Positions 43,572 through 52,788 of a DNA stretch of 64,000 nucleotides are shown one piece after another. The stretch is from the NCBI GenBank assembly GCA_007748055.1, contig CP036279.1:4402001-4466000 (forward strand). Direction: 5' to 3'. The position numbers and the translations under genes were made by a program. The DNA is from Kolteria novifilia. GTDB taxonomy: Bacteria; Planctomycetota; Planctomycetia; Kolteriales; Kolteriaceae. The stretch's first letter is position 1, and the number at the start of each line of letters is the position of its first letter. Below the pieces are notes generated by a model. The model saw only the letters and a program-made list of their open reading frames with translations, was not told where the DNA came from and ran no database searches.

Positions 43572-44180
43572 CTACGGGCCTTGTTTTGTCTTGGATCCGG
43601 GCAGGATGATCGTCGCGGCTTGGAATGCGCCATACATCGCCAGCGCGAGCGAGAGAAAGAGGCCGAACAGGTGATTTCGTAGCGCCGCGAGATAGAGCCT
43701 AACGGCAAAGAGCCAGTTGTGAACGCTGGCGGGAGCACGCTCGGCGGCGGGCTGATCGGGCTGCCCTTCCCAGGGACCGACCACCGGTGGTCCGAGTTGG
43801 CCGACTTCCGGCGGCTCCTCATTTTCGCGCTCGGCTTCCTTCGGCGCCGGGTTTCGCAGCTGCCACTGAGCGACCGCCTGGTTGAGCTCCAACTGGTCGT
43901 GAGCTTCCTGCCTGGCGTCGTTGATCTTCTCGATGTAGGCGGTGAACTGGCTCATCTCCCCGATGAAGGCGACCGCCGACGCTGCCAGCGCGATAATCAG
44001 CCGCAGCCCCCATCCCCAGTCTTTCGCGGCCGCGGCGATCACTGCTCCGACCAGCGCTCCCGAAAGAATCGCGAAGACCCAAGCCGGGATCTCGAGCCGT
44101 GAGCCCAATCGCCACCAGAAGAGAGTGACCAGCCCAACACCGACGATCGCCGCGACCAGAGGAAGAACGTAGCGAGACAT
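43572..44180 (-). CDS. membrane protein of unknown function
   Basis: A 202-residue protein with three membrane segments near the N-terminus (VLPLVAAIVGVGLVTLFWW, VFAILSGALVGAVIAAA, and LIIALAASAVAFIGEM). A hydrophilic segment of about 70 residues follows, rich in Gln, Pro and Glu, and then one C-terminal membrane segment (LFGLFLSLALAMYGAF). The start at 44180 (MSRYVLP) has AGGACG upstream; an ATG at 44231 (MCPGEEKQ) is a real alternative that would begin 17 bases from the end of the second IS copy. It seems to be the last gene of the guaA/M50/surE run, cut off by the IS. Confidence 0.65.
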   Translation of the reverse strand: MSRYVLPLVAAIVGVGLVTLFWWRLGSRLEIPAWVFAILSGALVGAVIAAAAKDWGWGLRLIIALAASAVAFIGEMSQFTAYIEKINDARQEAHDQLELNQAVAQWQLRNPAPKEAERENEEPPEVGQLGPPVVGPWEGQPDQPAAERAPASVHNWLFAVRLYLAALRNHLFGLFLSLALAMYGAFQAATIILPGSKTKQGP

Positions 44181-44253
44181 CGGCTTCGTCCTGAGAGCCG
44201 GATCGCCTTGTTTCTCCTCGCCGGGACACATCGTCAAACTCCGTCCTAGTGCA

Positions 44254-44991
44254 TCATCCATTCTTAATTTTTGGGTAGAGTCGGGCCAGTTTGGTGCGTG
44301 CTTCGTCGATTTGTAGTTGCCAGTCGACGCCGCGCTGCTTCTGGTTGGTCTGATCGGACCAAGCCCCGATTTCGTCTCGTAATTCGTCGAGTTCGCCGAC
44401 GCGTCGACCGGTCAGACACTGTCGTGTCATCGCGCTCAGTTCGCATTCGGCGACGTTTAGCCAGCTCCCATGCTTCGGAGTGTAGACGAACGTGATTCGC
44501 TTGACATAGGCACGTGCCACGGCAGGCTCAAACAACTCGTAGAACGCTCCCTTGGTGTGGGTGTTTAGGTTGTCGAGAACCAGCGTCACTTGCTGGCAAT
44601 CGGCGTAGCGAGTGTCGAGCAGTTGCGCGACCTCTTGCGCCCAATCAACCTTGGTGCGTTGCGACCTGGCCGTCGCTTGGCGAAAACCTGAAAGCGGCTC
44701 GCTGAACATGAAGATGCTCGCCGTTCCGTTTCGTTCATACTCGTAATCGACTCGCTTGGGATGGTCCTTGGCAGCTTCAATCGGCTGCCTTGTTTCTTTG
44801 ATCAGCTGGACCGGTTGCTCGTCCATGCAAATGACCGGATGGTCTGCATCGTAGGGTCTTTCATAGGTTTCGAGGACTTCCTCCATGCAAGCGACGAACT
44901 CAGCGTCGTTCTCGGGGGGGATCACCCAATAGTCGATCATACGCTTGGTCATGCGATTTTTTTTAGCGTCTTGCGAACGGTCTCGGGACAA
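44254..44991 (-). CDS. IS630-type transposase, catalytic part (orfB), copy 2
   Basis: A 245-residue DDE domain with the same protein sequence as the copy-1 product at 25737-26474. It carries VICMDEQPV, VLDNLNTHTKG and HGSWLNVAECEL. It is probably made only as a fusion with orfA through the A8 frameshift run at 44957-44964. Confidence 0.9.
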   Translation of the reverse strand: MSRDRSQDAKKNRMTKRMIDYWVIPPENDAEFVACMEEVLETYERPYDADHPVICMDEQPVQLIKETRQPIEAAKDHPKRVDYEYERNGTASIFMFSEPLSGFRQATARSQRTKVDWAQEVAQLLDTRYADCQQVTLVLDNLNTHTKGAFYELFEPAVARAYVKRITFVYTPKHGSWLNVAECELSAMTRQCLTGRRVGELDELRDEIGAWSDQTNQKQRGVDWQLQIDEARTKLARLYPKIKNG

Positions 44992-45449
44992 ATGGATTCC
45001 ACTACCTCTAGTTTAACCAATTGATCGGCAAGCAGTTGCAGCGTCCACTTGCCGTATCCCTTGGGCGGCTCTCCCAGACGCATGGCGATTAGTCTTGCTT
45101 CGGCCTGCCCGTCGAGCTTCGGCGGAGTCGGTGGCTTCTCGCGTCTCATTCCATCCAATGCCAACGCAAAACTCTCGGTGACTAGGCGTTTGCGTAGATT
45201 CTCAACGGTCTGGACACGACAACCAAAAGCCTCGGCAATTCTCTCATCCGTCCACGCCGGACCGTTGGCGTCTGTCTTCAAGAGCATTTGTGCCCGTCGA
45301 ACCTTCTGGGAGGAGCCTTTGAGCTTCTTGATGACCGCGTGACAAGTTGCGCGTTCCTCTTCCGTGAGGCGAACGATGTACTTCTTGTTCATTGGGAAAC
45401 CTCCGTGCTTTCCAGGAAGCAGCAAGTTTCCTCGAACAGAAGCAATCAA
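44949..45449 (-). CDS. IS630-type transposase, DNA-binding part (orfA), copy 2
   Basis: A 166-residue helix-turn-helix protein identical in translation to copy 1. The likely functional start is the MNKKY Met at 45392. Together with orfB it encodes an intact transposase, so this copy could be active. Confidence 0.88.
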   Translation of the reverse strand: MIASVRGNLLLPGKHGGFPMNKKYIVRLTEEERATCHAVIKKLKGSSQKVRRAQMLLKTDANGPAWTDERIAEAFGCRVQTVENLRKRLVTESFALALDGMRREKPPTPPKLDGQAEARLIAMRLGEPPKGYGKWTLQLLADQLVKLEVVESICPETVRKTLKKIA

Positions 45450-45510
45450 CCAACCCGAAATCCTAGGATAGATGAACCACTAGATTGGTTCGTTCATTCC
45501 CCTGAAGTCT

Positions 45511-46287
45511 CTAGGAATTCTCTCCAGCCCACGGCGACCAGGACCATTCGTTCATTGAGGCCATTCGTTCGCGTTTGGTCAGATCGAAATGAAGCGGCGT
45601 CAATGTCACGTACCGTTCGGCCAGGCCCGCCAGGTCCGAGTCGTGGGCGTCGCCGGGATGGAGCTGATCGGGAAGCAACCAATAGTACCGCCGTCCACGC
45701 GGATCGGTTCGTGCTTCGTAACTTTCGCGGTAGCAGACCAACCCTAGTTCCGCGATGCGAACGCCGAGTGGATCTCCCGCCGCGAGGTTGGGGATGTTGA
45801 CGTTAAAGAGCTCACCCTTGGCGGGTCGATTCGCCAGGATATCGCGAATGATGCCGACCGCGATTTGAGCCGCTCGCCCGTAGTGGGACTCCTCGGGCAA
45901 TTCCAGGGAGACGGCGATCGACGTCACATCAAGGAAGGCTCCCTCGATGGCGGCGGCGACCGTTCCGCTGTAGTGAACGTTGATTCCCGCGTTGGATCCG
46001 GCATTGATCCCGCTGACGATGAGGTCGGGGACGTGATCGAGAATCTCGACCATCCCGAGTTTGACGCAGTCGGCGGGCTTTCCCTCGACCGCGAAACCGA
46101 CGGCCTCCCCCTGCTCTCTTACCTCACGAACCATGAGCGGGTTCTGGAGCGTGATCGAATGGCCGACCGCGCTCTCTTCCGAAGCCGGCGCCACAATCGT
46201 GACTTCGCCGAGTTCCGTCAGCGCGTGGCGAAGGGCTCGGACCCCCGGCGCGTAGATACCGTCATCGTTGGTGAGCAAAATGCGCAC
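45511..46287 (-). CDS. surE: 5'-nucleotidase SurE
   Basis: A 258-residue metal-dependent nucleotidase that removes phosphate from nucleoside monophosphates. Motifs include the N-terminal RILLTNDDGIYAPG metal site, PASEESAVGHSIT and DLIVSGINAGSNAGINVHYSGTV-type segments (broken here by variable residues). GTG start. Its start lies 27 bases after the M50 protease stop, so the genes are likely an operon. The second IS copy begins 30 bases after its stop. The C-terminus (ERMASMNEWSW) is a short family-variable tail. Confidence 0.93.
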   Translation of the reverse strand: MRILLTNDDGIYAPGVRALRHALTELGEVTIVAPASEESAVGHSITLQNPLMVREVREQGEAVGFAVEGKPADCVKLGMVEILDHVPDLIVSGINAGSNAGINVHYSGTVAAAIEGAFLDVTSIAVSLELPEESHYGRAAQIAVGIIRDILANRPAKGELFNVNIPNLAAGDPLGVRIAELGLVCYRESYEARTDPRGRRYYWLLPDQLHPGDAHDSDLAGLAERYVTLTPLHFDLTKRERMASMNEWSWSPWAGENS

Positions 46288-46314
46288 GAGAAAGGGTTCC
46301 CCGAACAGACTGGA

Positions 46315-47340
46315 TTACTTGCGAGAGCGCAGTTGCTTGCTGGCTTGCTCGAGGATTCGCCGCTCCTGGCGAGAAAGGCTCTCCATCCCGTGTTGATGGA
46401 TTTTTTCGAGGAGCCGATCGAGTTCCGCGCGTAGCTTTTGGTGGTGCTCTTCCTGGCGTCGGCTGCTCCATGCCTTCCAACGGCCGTGAAGCGTCTTGAG
46501 AACGTTGGGACGATGACTGCTACTGCCCATGCTCCGTTCGAGACTCGTGTAGCCTTCGGAAAAGTCGTAGCCGAACTCGTTCTCGGGCATCTGTCCCATG
46601 ATCTCGGCTTCGCGTCGGGTCTGATAGCTGACGATGAACGCAAAGACGGCGATCGCGGCAAGCTGGAGCTCCTGATTCCAGAGCGAAATGCCCGCCAAGA
46701 GGACGGCTCCTCCCATGCCGATGTTGGTCGCCCAAACCGTCGCGGTGTGGTAGTTCGTGCGAAACCAGATCAGTTCCTGCAGCACGCGCCCACCGTCGAA
46801 CGGATAGATGGGGAGCAGGTTGAACAGGAGCAAGACGTAGTTGACCTTGAAAAGCACCCGCAGCGCGAACGACCAGATGGCCAAGTCGTCGCCGACATAC
46901 ATGACAAACGGGTTGAAGAGTGATCCGTTGACTTCACCGGCGACAAAGAGAATGGGAAGAACGAGGATGAAGATCACCACGTTCACGGCGGGTCCGCCGA
47001 GCGTCGTGATCAGGTTCTCGCCCGGCCGGTGCGGGGGCTCGCAGTACGCCAACCCACCAAGTGGCCACATCAGGATGTCGTCGGCCCGACCGCCCACCGA
47101 CCGGCACGCGAAACAGTGCCCGAATTCGTGGAGCAAGACGACGCCGAAGAGAAACCCGACTTGCAGGAGCGAGGTGACAAGCATCCCCTCCTGGTAGCCG
47201 CTAAGCACCCAGAAGAGGGCAAAGAGGATGAAGACGATCTGAACGCGGACACGAATTCCGGCGATCGATCCAAGGACGAGGGACCAGGACTGTCGGTCCC
47301 AGCGACCTGCTCCGGAATGACCTGCACCAAATCCCGTCAT
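46315..47340 (-). CDS. M50 (site-2 protease) family metalloprotease
   Basis: A 341-residue integral membrane protease. The zinc-binding HEFGH motif (LLHEFGHCFACRSVGGRAD) lies in the second membrane region. The third zinc ligand is in the LLPIYPFDGGRVL motif, the local form of NxxPxxxLDG. There are about six membrane segments, then a basic soluble tail of about 100 residues (RRQEEHHQKLRAELDRLLEK) with coiled-coil character, which is unusual for a minimal S2P. Regulated intramembrane proteolysis is the family role; the substrate is unknown. It is flanked by guaA and surE in the same direction. Confidence 0.88.
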   Translation of the reverse strand: MTGFGAGHSGAGRWDRQSWSLVLGSIAGIRVRVQIVFILFALFWVLSGYQEGMLVTSLLQVGFLFGVVLLHEFGHCFACRSVGGRADDILMWPLGGLAYCEPPHRPGENLITTLGGPAVNVVIFILVLPILFVAGEVNGSLFNPFVMYVGDDLAIWSFALRVLFKVNYVLLLFNLLPIYPFDGGRVLQELIWFRTNYHTATVWATNIGMGGAVLLAGISLWNQELQLAAIAVFAFIVSYQTRREAEIMGQMPENEFGYDFSEGYTSLERSMGSSSHRPNVLKTLHGRWKAWSSRRQEEHHQKLRAELDRLLEKIHQHGMESLSRQERRILEQASKQLRSRK

Positions 47341-47421
47341 GGGCGGTTACCCTACCGACCACGGATTCTCGCCACAAACGACGACGAAGTCCAATCTAGC
47401 CTACGCGCCGAAGCAGTGGCG

Positions 47422-48972
47422 TCATTCCCATTCGATCGTCGCCGGCGGCTTCGTGCTTACATCATACACGACGCGATTGACGCCGCGAACCTCGTTGATG
47501 ATCCGAGTGGAAATCTTTCCAACAACCGCGGGGTCGATCACGGCCCAATCCGCCGTCATGAAGTCGGTGGTCGTCACCGCCCGCAGCGCGATCACGTGCT
47601 CGTACGTCCGGCCATCGCCCATCACGCCCACCGACCGAACGGGAAGCAGCACGGCGAACGCCTGCCCCATCTCTCGGTAGAGGTCGTGTTGGTGAAGCTC
47701 CTCCATGAAAATCGCGTCCGCGTGCCGGAGGGTCTCCAAACGATCGTCACTCACGGAACCGAGGCAACGAACCGCGAGTCCCGGACCGGGGAACGGGTGC
47801 CTCCAGACGAGTTGCTCGGGCAACCCGAGCGCTTCGCCCAAGCGCCGCACCTCGTCCTTGAAGAGATCGCGGAGAGGCTCCACCAAGTCGAATCCGAGCT
47901 CGGCGGGAAGTCCGCCAACATTGTGGTGCGCCTTGATCGTCGCCGCCGGACCATCCCCTTTCGTGCCGCTCTCGATCACGTCGGGATAGAGCGTCCCCTG
48001 CGCGAGAAAGCGTGCGTCCTCGATCGTTTCGGCTTCCTTGCGGAAGACATCGATGAAGGTATGACCGATGATTTCCCGCTTTTTTTGCGGATCATCGACC
48101 CCGGCGAGGCGCTGGAGAAAGATCTCGCTCGCGTCGACGACGCGCAAGTCGGTCTTGAAGTGACCGCGGAACATCTGGTCGACCTGGTCTCGCTCGCCGC
48201 GTCGAAGGAGGCCGTTGTCGACAAAGATGCACGTCAACTGATCGGAAATCGCTCGGGTCAAGAGCGCCGCGGTCACCGAGGAGTCGACGCCCCCCGACAG
48301 GCCGCAAATGACTCGACCGGTCCCGACCTGCTTCCGGAGTCGGCTCGTCTCTTCTTCGAGGAACGAGTCGATCTTCCAGGCGCCCGAACAGCCGCAGCAC
48401 TCGTGGAGGAAGTTGTGGAGGAGCTTGGCTCCGTAGGGAGTGTGATGGACTTCCGGGTGGAACTGTAGACCGAAGATCGGTCGGGTACGGTGACGAACGG
48501 CGGCATTCGGACAGGTTGCCGTCCGCGCCAGCGCGATGAAGTCACCGTTGATCCCCTGGACCTGGTCTCCGTGGCTCATCCAAACGGTCATGTCCTCGGG
48601 GACGCCGCCAAAGAGGCTGTCCTGATCGACGACGTGCAACTCGGCTCGCCCGAACTCCCGCTCCTCGACCGGTTTGACGTCCGCCCCCAAGGTGGAGCAC
48701 GTCAATTGCATGCCGTAACAGATGCCCAGCACGGGGATTCCCAAATCGAACAATCCGGGATCGCACCGAGGGGCATCGCTGTCGTAGACACTGGACGGTC
48801 CTCCCGAAAGGATGATTCCCATCGGAGCCAGCTCGCGGACACGGCTGGCGGGAAGGTCGTGCCGGACGATCTCGCAAAAGACATGCTGCTCGCGAACGCG
48901 TCGGGCGATCAACTGCGCGTACTGGGATCCAAAATCGAGGACGAGTACTTTTTCGCGACGCGGTTCAACCAT
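47422..48972 (-). CDS. guaA: GMP synthase (glutamine-hydrolysing)
   Basis: A 516-residue enzyme converting XMP to GMP in purine synthesis. The glutaminase domain has the Cys in GICYGMQL and the His-Glu pair in FHPEVHH. The ATP-pyrophosphatase domain begins at about residue 215 with the P-loop [10 protein letters not shown]. The C-terminal dimerisation domain has [13 protein letters not shown] and ends [13 protein letters not shown], as in relatives. A promoter is proposed at 49105-49133. It is the first gene of a minus-strand run with the M50 protease and surE (gaps of 81 and 27 bases). Confidence 0.96.
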   Translation of the reverse strand: MVEPRREKVLVLDFGSQYAQLIARRVREQHVFCEIVRHDLPASRVRELAPMGIILSGGPSSVYDSDAPRCDPGLFDLGIPVLGICYGMQLTCSTLGADVKPVEEREFGRAELHVVDQDSLFGGVPEDMTVWMSHGDQVQGINGDFIALARTATCPNAAVRHRTRPIFGLQFHPEVHHTPYGAKLLHNFLHECCGCSGAWKIDSFLEEETSRLRKQVGTGRVICGLSGGVDSSVTAALLTRAISDQLTCIFVDNGLLRRGERDQVDQMFRGHFKTDLRVVDASEIFLQRLAGVDDPQKKREIIGHTFIDVFRKEAETIEDARFLAQGTLYPDVIESGTKGDGPAATIKAHHNVGGLPAELGFDLVEPLRDLFKDEVRRLGEALGLPEQLVWRHPFPGPGLAVRCLGSVSDDRLETLRHADAIFMEELHQHDLYREMGQAFAVLLPVRSVGVMGDGRTYEHVIALRAVTTTDFMTADWAVIDPAVVGKISTRIINEVRGVNRVVYDVSTKPPATIEWE

Positions 48973-49345
48973 GCGATGGAGTCTTCACAGTCACTGAAGA
49001 AAGCAAGTTGTCCAAATGATAGTCCCCGCTCCATTCCGTCAAGTGCCGAAATGGCGCCGGCAAGCACGTTCAACCGAGGCGGATGAACATTGGACCAAAT
49101 AGTTAGTATACGGGTCCCGCTCGATCTGGCCAAACCCGAGAGCGGAAATCGGGCAGCCGAGCGAAAAGGGATGGGGGGCGAAACTAGCGATCAGGTAAAA
49201 GAGGCGCGCAGCGGACTTGGTAGCGGAGAGAGTCGCTGGCCGAGGCAAAACGGTCCGAAAGGGACGCCCGATCGGGGACGTACGACCGGCATTCCAGGTT
49301 CAACGACTTCCGAACGAAGCCCCAATGGACCTCAATGACCACCCG
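48973..49345. other. intergenic region upstream of guaA
   Basis: This 373-base stretch holds the candidate guaA promoter. It also contains the 3' flank of the PAP2 gene, which is on the same strand. A short plus-strand reading has no ribosome binding site or family resemblance. No RNA gene is seen. Confidence 0.45.
49105..49133 (-). promoter_or_regulatory. candidate promoter for the guaA run
   Basis: On the minus strand TTGGCC (49133-49128), a 17-base spacer and TATACT (49110-49105) make a good vegetative promoter. It lies about 130 bases upstream of the guaA ATG. Confidence 0.45.
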
Positions 49346-50002
49346 TCACGTCGTCGCGACGGCGGGTTGCGGCGCCGGCGGCACAATGAATCGGGTCGCC
49401 ATTCGGCGCAGTTTCGCGAGTGCCAGCCAACCCCACTCGGTGAAGAACCATCCGAGCAAGGCGCCCGCAACACAGTCGGAGAAGTAGTGCCGCTGATCAT
49501 ACATCCGGCTGAGCGCGGTACCCGACGCGGCGATCAACACGATCGGCTTGACCGTGGGAAAGACAAACGTCAGTCCTCGTGCGTACGCGAAAGCGGTCGC
49601 GGTGTGTCCGGACGGGAACGAGGAGTTCCAAGACGATCCCCTGACCCAGCTTGTGGTGGCGGTGGTGGGAGCTTCGCTCGGCCTCATCCGTCCAAAAACG
49701 GGTTTGACGAGGTCGACCACTCCCGCGGAGAGCAGCGTGAGCAGCAAGACGGCTCCCATGCGTGGAGCCAGCCCGGGCCGAACCCAAATGATGGCGATGC
49801 TCAAAAATACGATGGTCGCCCCTTCCCCCCAGCAGCGCATCGCTCGAATCACCGCTTTGGTCTGGCCTGATTCGATGGGCTGGGTCACCCAATCGAAGAG
49901 CAAGCGATCCGCCAGGGAAGCCAAGAGGATCAAGACGATGCCGGAGGCCATGATGACGAGACGCCGCCGCTGTGACTTCAAGAAAGAAACGATCGTTTGC
50001 AT
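49346..50002 (-). CDS. PAP2-family membrane phosphatase
   Basis: A 218-residue inner-membrane protein with about five membrane helices. The three PAP2 motifs are present: KPVFGRMRP, SFPSGHTATAFA and SRMYDQRHYFSD, carrying the conserved Arg, His and Asp of the phosphatase centre. Family members remove phosphate from lipid phosphates such as undecaprenyl pyrophosphate or phosphatidate, so a role in recycling the glycan carrier lipid is possible. ATG at 50002. It stands alone on the minus strand before the cysteine-cluster genes. Confidence 0.88.
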   Translation of the reverse strand: MQTIVSFLKSQRRRLVIMASGIVLILLASLADRLLFDWVTQPIESGQTKAVIRAMRCWGEGATIVFLSIAIIWVRPGLAPRMGAVLLLTLLSAGVVDLVKPVFGRMRPSEAPTTATTSWVRGSSWNSSFPSGHTATAFAYARGLTFVFPTVKPIVLIAASGTALSRMYDQRHYFSDCVAGALLGWFFTEWGWLALAKLRRMATRFIVPPAPQPAVATT

Positions 50003-50203
50003 AAACCGAAACCCGCTCTCCAGCTTGGTATATCGCGTCCGGCTGGCGTCTATAAGCGGATCGGTTGACGCGTCAATGCGGATCGTCTCGTGATGGGCGA
50101 CTTCCTCCTTTTTTCGAGAGCCCGAGAAAACGAACGTTGTCGACCGATCAAGGCGCGGCTACACTCGCCTCAGTGCCAAGAGAGCAAATGAAGTCGAGAA
50201 TCG

Positions 50204-50626
50204 ATGAACGATCGGGACGAAACTCCCTGGTATCGTGACGGCCTCCGGTTTGAGTGCACCCAATGTGGTGCATGTTGTACTGGAGAACCAGGTTACGTCT
50301 GGGTGGACGAGGCGGAGATTGCCGCCTTGGCCCGTCAGCTCAACCAGGAAGTCGACGAATTCGAAAAGGCGTATGTTCGTCCTGTGGGACGCCGCAAGAG
50401 CCTTCGTGAGCGCGACAACGGGGACTGTGTCTTTTTTGATCGCCGGAAGGGATGCGTCGTCTACGCGGACAGGCCGATCCAGTGCCGCACCTGGCCGTTC
50501 TGGCGGAGCAACATCGAAACGCGAGGCACTTGGCAAGTCACCAAGAAAGAGTGCCCCGGATCAGGACACGGGCCTTTATTCACCCTGGAAGAAATCGAAG
50601 CACAAGCGCGACTGATTCAGCTTTAG
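50204..50626 (+). CDS. YkgJ-family cysteine cluster protein
   Basis: A 140-residue protein with FECTQCGACCTGEPGYVW near the start, a CVFFDRRKGCVVYADRPIQC segment and a later KKECPG. This CxxCGxCC...C...C...C pattern defines the YkgJ/UPF0153 zinc- or iron-binding family, whose function is not settled. It is cytoplasmic. A second, diverged member follows 180 bases downstream on the same strand. Confidence 0.88.
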   Translation: MNDRDETPWYRDGLRFECTQCGACCTGEPGYVWVDEAEIAALARQLNQEVDEFEKAYVRPVGRRKSLRERDNGDCVFFDRRKGCVVYADRPIQCRTWPFWRSNIETRGTWQVTKKECPGSGHGPLFTLEEIEAQARLIQL

Positions 50627-50806
50627 ATCTTGGCGGCCCGAGATGAATGCGGAGCACCTCGGCCAAGATCAAGGGGATGGAACGCGGGCAAGCCGGTCGG
50701 TTTGCCGACCCAGAGGCGTTACGAGAGAACCATTCGACGCCGGTGTTGAAATCGTTCACCGGTCGGCCAACCCCCAACCACTTGCAAGCGGCTCAGGTGG
50801 AAAACA

Positions 50807-51286
50807 GTGGAAAATCGCGTTTCCAGAACAGGCACGGACTCATGGTGGCGGGAGAAGCTCATCTCCCTCTACGAATCGATCGATGAGCAGATTTCCGAAG
50901 CCGGTCCTCGCTGCGAAGCCAGCGGAAAGTGTTGCCGCTTCAAGGAGTTTGACCACACACTGTTTCTAACCGAGCCGGAGGCGGAGTTGCTCCTGGAGCC
51001 GGGATTGCCCCCTGGTCCGCACGACGGAACCATCGGCTGTCCCTACCAAGTGGGCGGGCTTTGCACGGCTCGTGAGAGGCGACCGGTCGCATGCCGGACG
51101 TTCTTCTGTGATCCATCCTTCGAAGAGAAGATGGTGACGATGACCGAAGACAGTATCGGTCGTTTGAAGGCCTGGCATCGTGAGTCAGGTCGGGCTTGGA
51201 CCTACCGCCCGCTCGCCTACTTTTTAGGGGATCAACGGGCTCCTCAGGAGCGGTCGAGCCTACCTGTGCTTCATGAATTGACTTGA
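50807..51286 (+). CDS. second YkgJ-like cysteine cluster protein
   Basis: A 159-residue protein with CEASGKCCRFKEF, GCPYQVGGLCTARERRPVACRTFFCD and an otherwise different body. The order of Cys groups follows the YkgJ pattern, but the first C is spaced C-x5-C-C rather than C-x2-C-x2-C-C. GTG start with CAGGTGG upstream. It has a long C-terminal helical region. It is likely a paralogue of the preceding gene with altered metal ligands. Confidence 0.8.
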   Translation: MENRVSRTGTDSWWREKLISLYESIDEQISEAGPRCEASGKCCRFKEFDHTLFLTEPEAELLLEPGLPPGPHDGTIGCPYQVGGLCTARERRPVACRTFFCDPSFEEKMVTMTEDSIGRLKAWHRESGRAWTYRPLAYFLGDQRAPQERSSLPVLHELT

Positions 51287-51373
51287 CATTAGCCCTTGTC
51301 ATTTCTACATTTGAAGCGTTTTCCAACTCTGGGCAAGCCGGTAGTTTGCCCTGCAACCAAGGAGAGCAAGCTC

Positions 51374-51811
51374 GTGACCAAGAAAGAGATCGTGAAAACC
51401 ATCTCTGAAGAACTTGGCCTGACACAACTCAAAACGAAAGAGATCGTTCAGAAGACGTTTGACGCCATTGTGGACACCCTGGTCGAAGAGAAACGGATCG
51501 AGCTTCGCAACTTCGGCGTGTTCGAAGTCAAGCAGCGAGCGCCTCGCAAAGCGAGGAACCCGCGAACGGGTGCCACGGTCTTTGTTCCGCAGAAGTTTGT
51601 CGTCACCTTCAAGCCTGGAAAAGAGATGGAGGAGCGTGTCAGGCGGATGCTCGAAAGCCAAGACGGCACCGCCATGGCCAATCTTCCCACGGACGATGAG
51701 TTCGACTCGGACGACGATTCGCCACATGTCGAGTCGCAGGAAGCCTTTCCGGCGGCCGTTGGGGTCGGAAGTTCCGGAATGCCCCCCAACGACAACGATA
51801 ACCATCGCTAA
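51374..51811 (+). CDS. HU/IHF-family DNA-binding protein with acidic C-terminal tail
   Basis: A 145-residue protein. Residues 1-95 form the HU/IHF core: [19 protein letters not shown], the DNA-arm region [20 protein letters not shown] and a [14 protein letters not shown] end. HU-like proteins bend DNA and shape the nucleoid. The following 50 residues are an acidic tail ([18 protein letters not shown]) not found in ordinary HU. GTG at 51374 is chosen because AAGGAG lies 9 bases upstream and gives the family N-terminus; the longer reading from an upstream TTG is rejected. Confidence 0.9.
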   Translation: MTKKEIVKTISEELGLTQLKTKEIVQKTFDAIVDTLVEEKRIELRNFGVFEVKQRAPRKARNPRTGATVFVPQKFVVTFKPGKEMEERVRRMLESQDGTAMANLPTDDEFDSDDDSPHVESQEAFPAAVGVGSSGMPPNDNDNHR

Positions 51812-52282
51812 CACTTCCCTGGGAAACGGAGTCGACTCCCCAGTAGTCGGCTCCGTGAACGACGGCGCCTGCCTCACGTGGGCTCCCGTCGACAACCTGG
51901 GCCGCGACGCCAAGGTGTCGCGATCGCTGAACTGCCAGCCGCTCCCCTCTCCGTTCTAGGAAGTGATTCGGAGTCCCTTCGGGATGGCACTTTTCCCCGA
52001 AAGCCGCCTCACGGCCCCCGATTCGAACAGGAATCATCTCGATTCTGTCGTAAGCATCGGACTTTTCCCCAGAATCCGTTCAAGACGCCTATCCTGACCG
52101 ACCGATACCTTCGCTAGCTGCCGAGGTCAGTTCGCTTTCGTTTGGGAGAGCATCTTGGCCAGGTGAATGGACCGCCCTCCGGGAGGGCAACGAGTCGCTC
52201 GCGGTCTCCGCGGCGATTCCTGACTTCCCGAAGCACCGTTGTCGAACGGGCGTCGATCACCCAGGGCAAGACGGAGGTTCCG
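51812..52282. other. intergenic region after HU
   Basis: A 471-base region with a hairpin at 51827-51855 and otherwise nothing I can support. The promoter of the small lipoprotein gene must lie near its right end. Confidence 0.4.
51827..51855 (+). terminator. terminator-like hairpin after the HU gene
   Basis: CGGAGTCGACT (51827-51837) pairs with AGTCGGCTCCG (51845-51855) with one G-T pair, 15 bases after the stop. There is no T-run, so it is at best a Rho-assisted or 3'-stabilising structure. Confidence 0.5.
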
Positions 52283-52528
52283 ATGCGTCGAGTCATCCTG
52301 TCCACTCTGTTCGCCCTCTGCTTGATGAGCAGCTCTAGTGGCTGCTTCGTCAACATGTATTCGGCCGATCCGATTCGGCGCTATCGGCAACTCTTTTTCC
52401 AATCGCAGGATCTGATGTTGCTCGAGGATGACTGGGAACGATTCTGGATGATCAACCAGCCCTCGCAACTCTCCGCCCGCATGTACAATGGGCTCGGCGA
52501 TCCTGCCGCCCGCATTCGCCCCGAATAG
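52283..52528 (+). CDS. small planctomycete-type lipoprotein
   Basis: An 81-residue lipoprotein with signal and lipobox (LMSSSSGC). The mature part has DPIRRYRQLFFQSQDLMLLEDDWERFWMINQPS. This RRYRQL...WERFW pattern recurs in a conserved small hypothetical family of planctomycetes. The ATG is directly preceded by ACGGAGGTTCCG. No function is known. Confidence 0.8.
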   Translation: MRRVILSTLFALCLMSSSSGCFVNMYSADPIRRYRQLFFQSQDLMLLEDDWERFWMINQPSQLSARMYNGLGDPAARIRPE

Positions 52529-52788
52529 TTGGGCGTGAGCCGCCTCCCGGGCGACGATACCCTCGTCGCCGGGAGCACGCATGCCCTTTCCAGGGCCGAC
52601 CTCCCGGCCCGATCGCATCGTGCCGTCTTTGCGGCCCGTTGGGTATCCGTTCGGGGAATCGGCGCTCGCGTCCGACAACGATCGCGAGTTCGTTCCCAAG
52701 TCGACCTAGCTCCCAAGCCATATAACGCCCCCGTGGAGATCCCGTGCCGTGGACTCCGGCCGCGAGGCGAGGAGGGTCGATTTCGATC

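Larger units (their letters stand above)
44249..45480 (-). mobile_element. IS630-type insertion sequence, copy 2 (1232 bp)
   Basis: Same length, ends, internal coordinates and protein products as copy 1. TA duplications lie at 44247-44248 and 45481-45482 within CTAG. The element sits between surE and the membrane-protein gene and is co-directional with both. Confidence 0.93.

Noticed and set aside
47029-48468. 479-residue plus-strand open reading opposite guaA and the M50 gene
   Set aside because: Antisense to two well-recognised genes; no domain or ribosome binding site.
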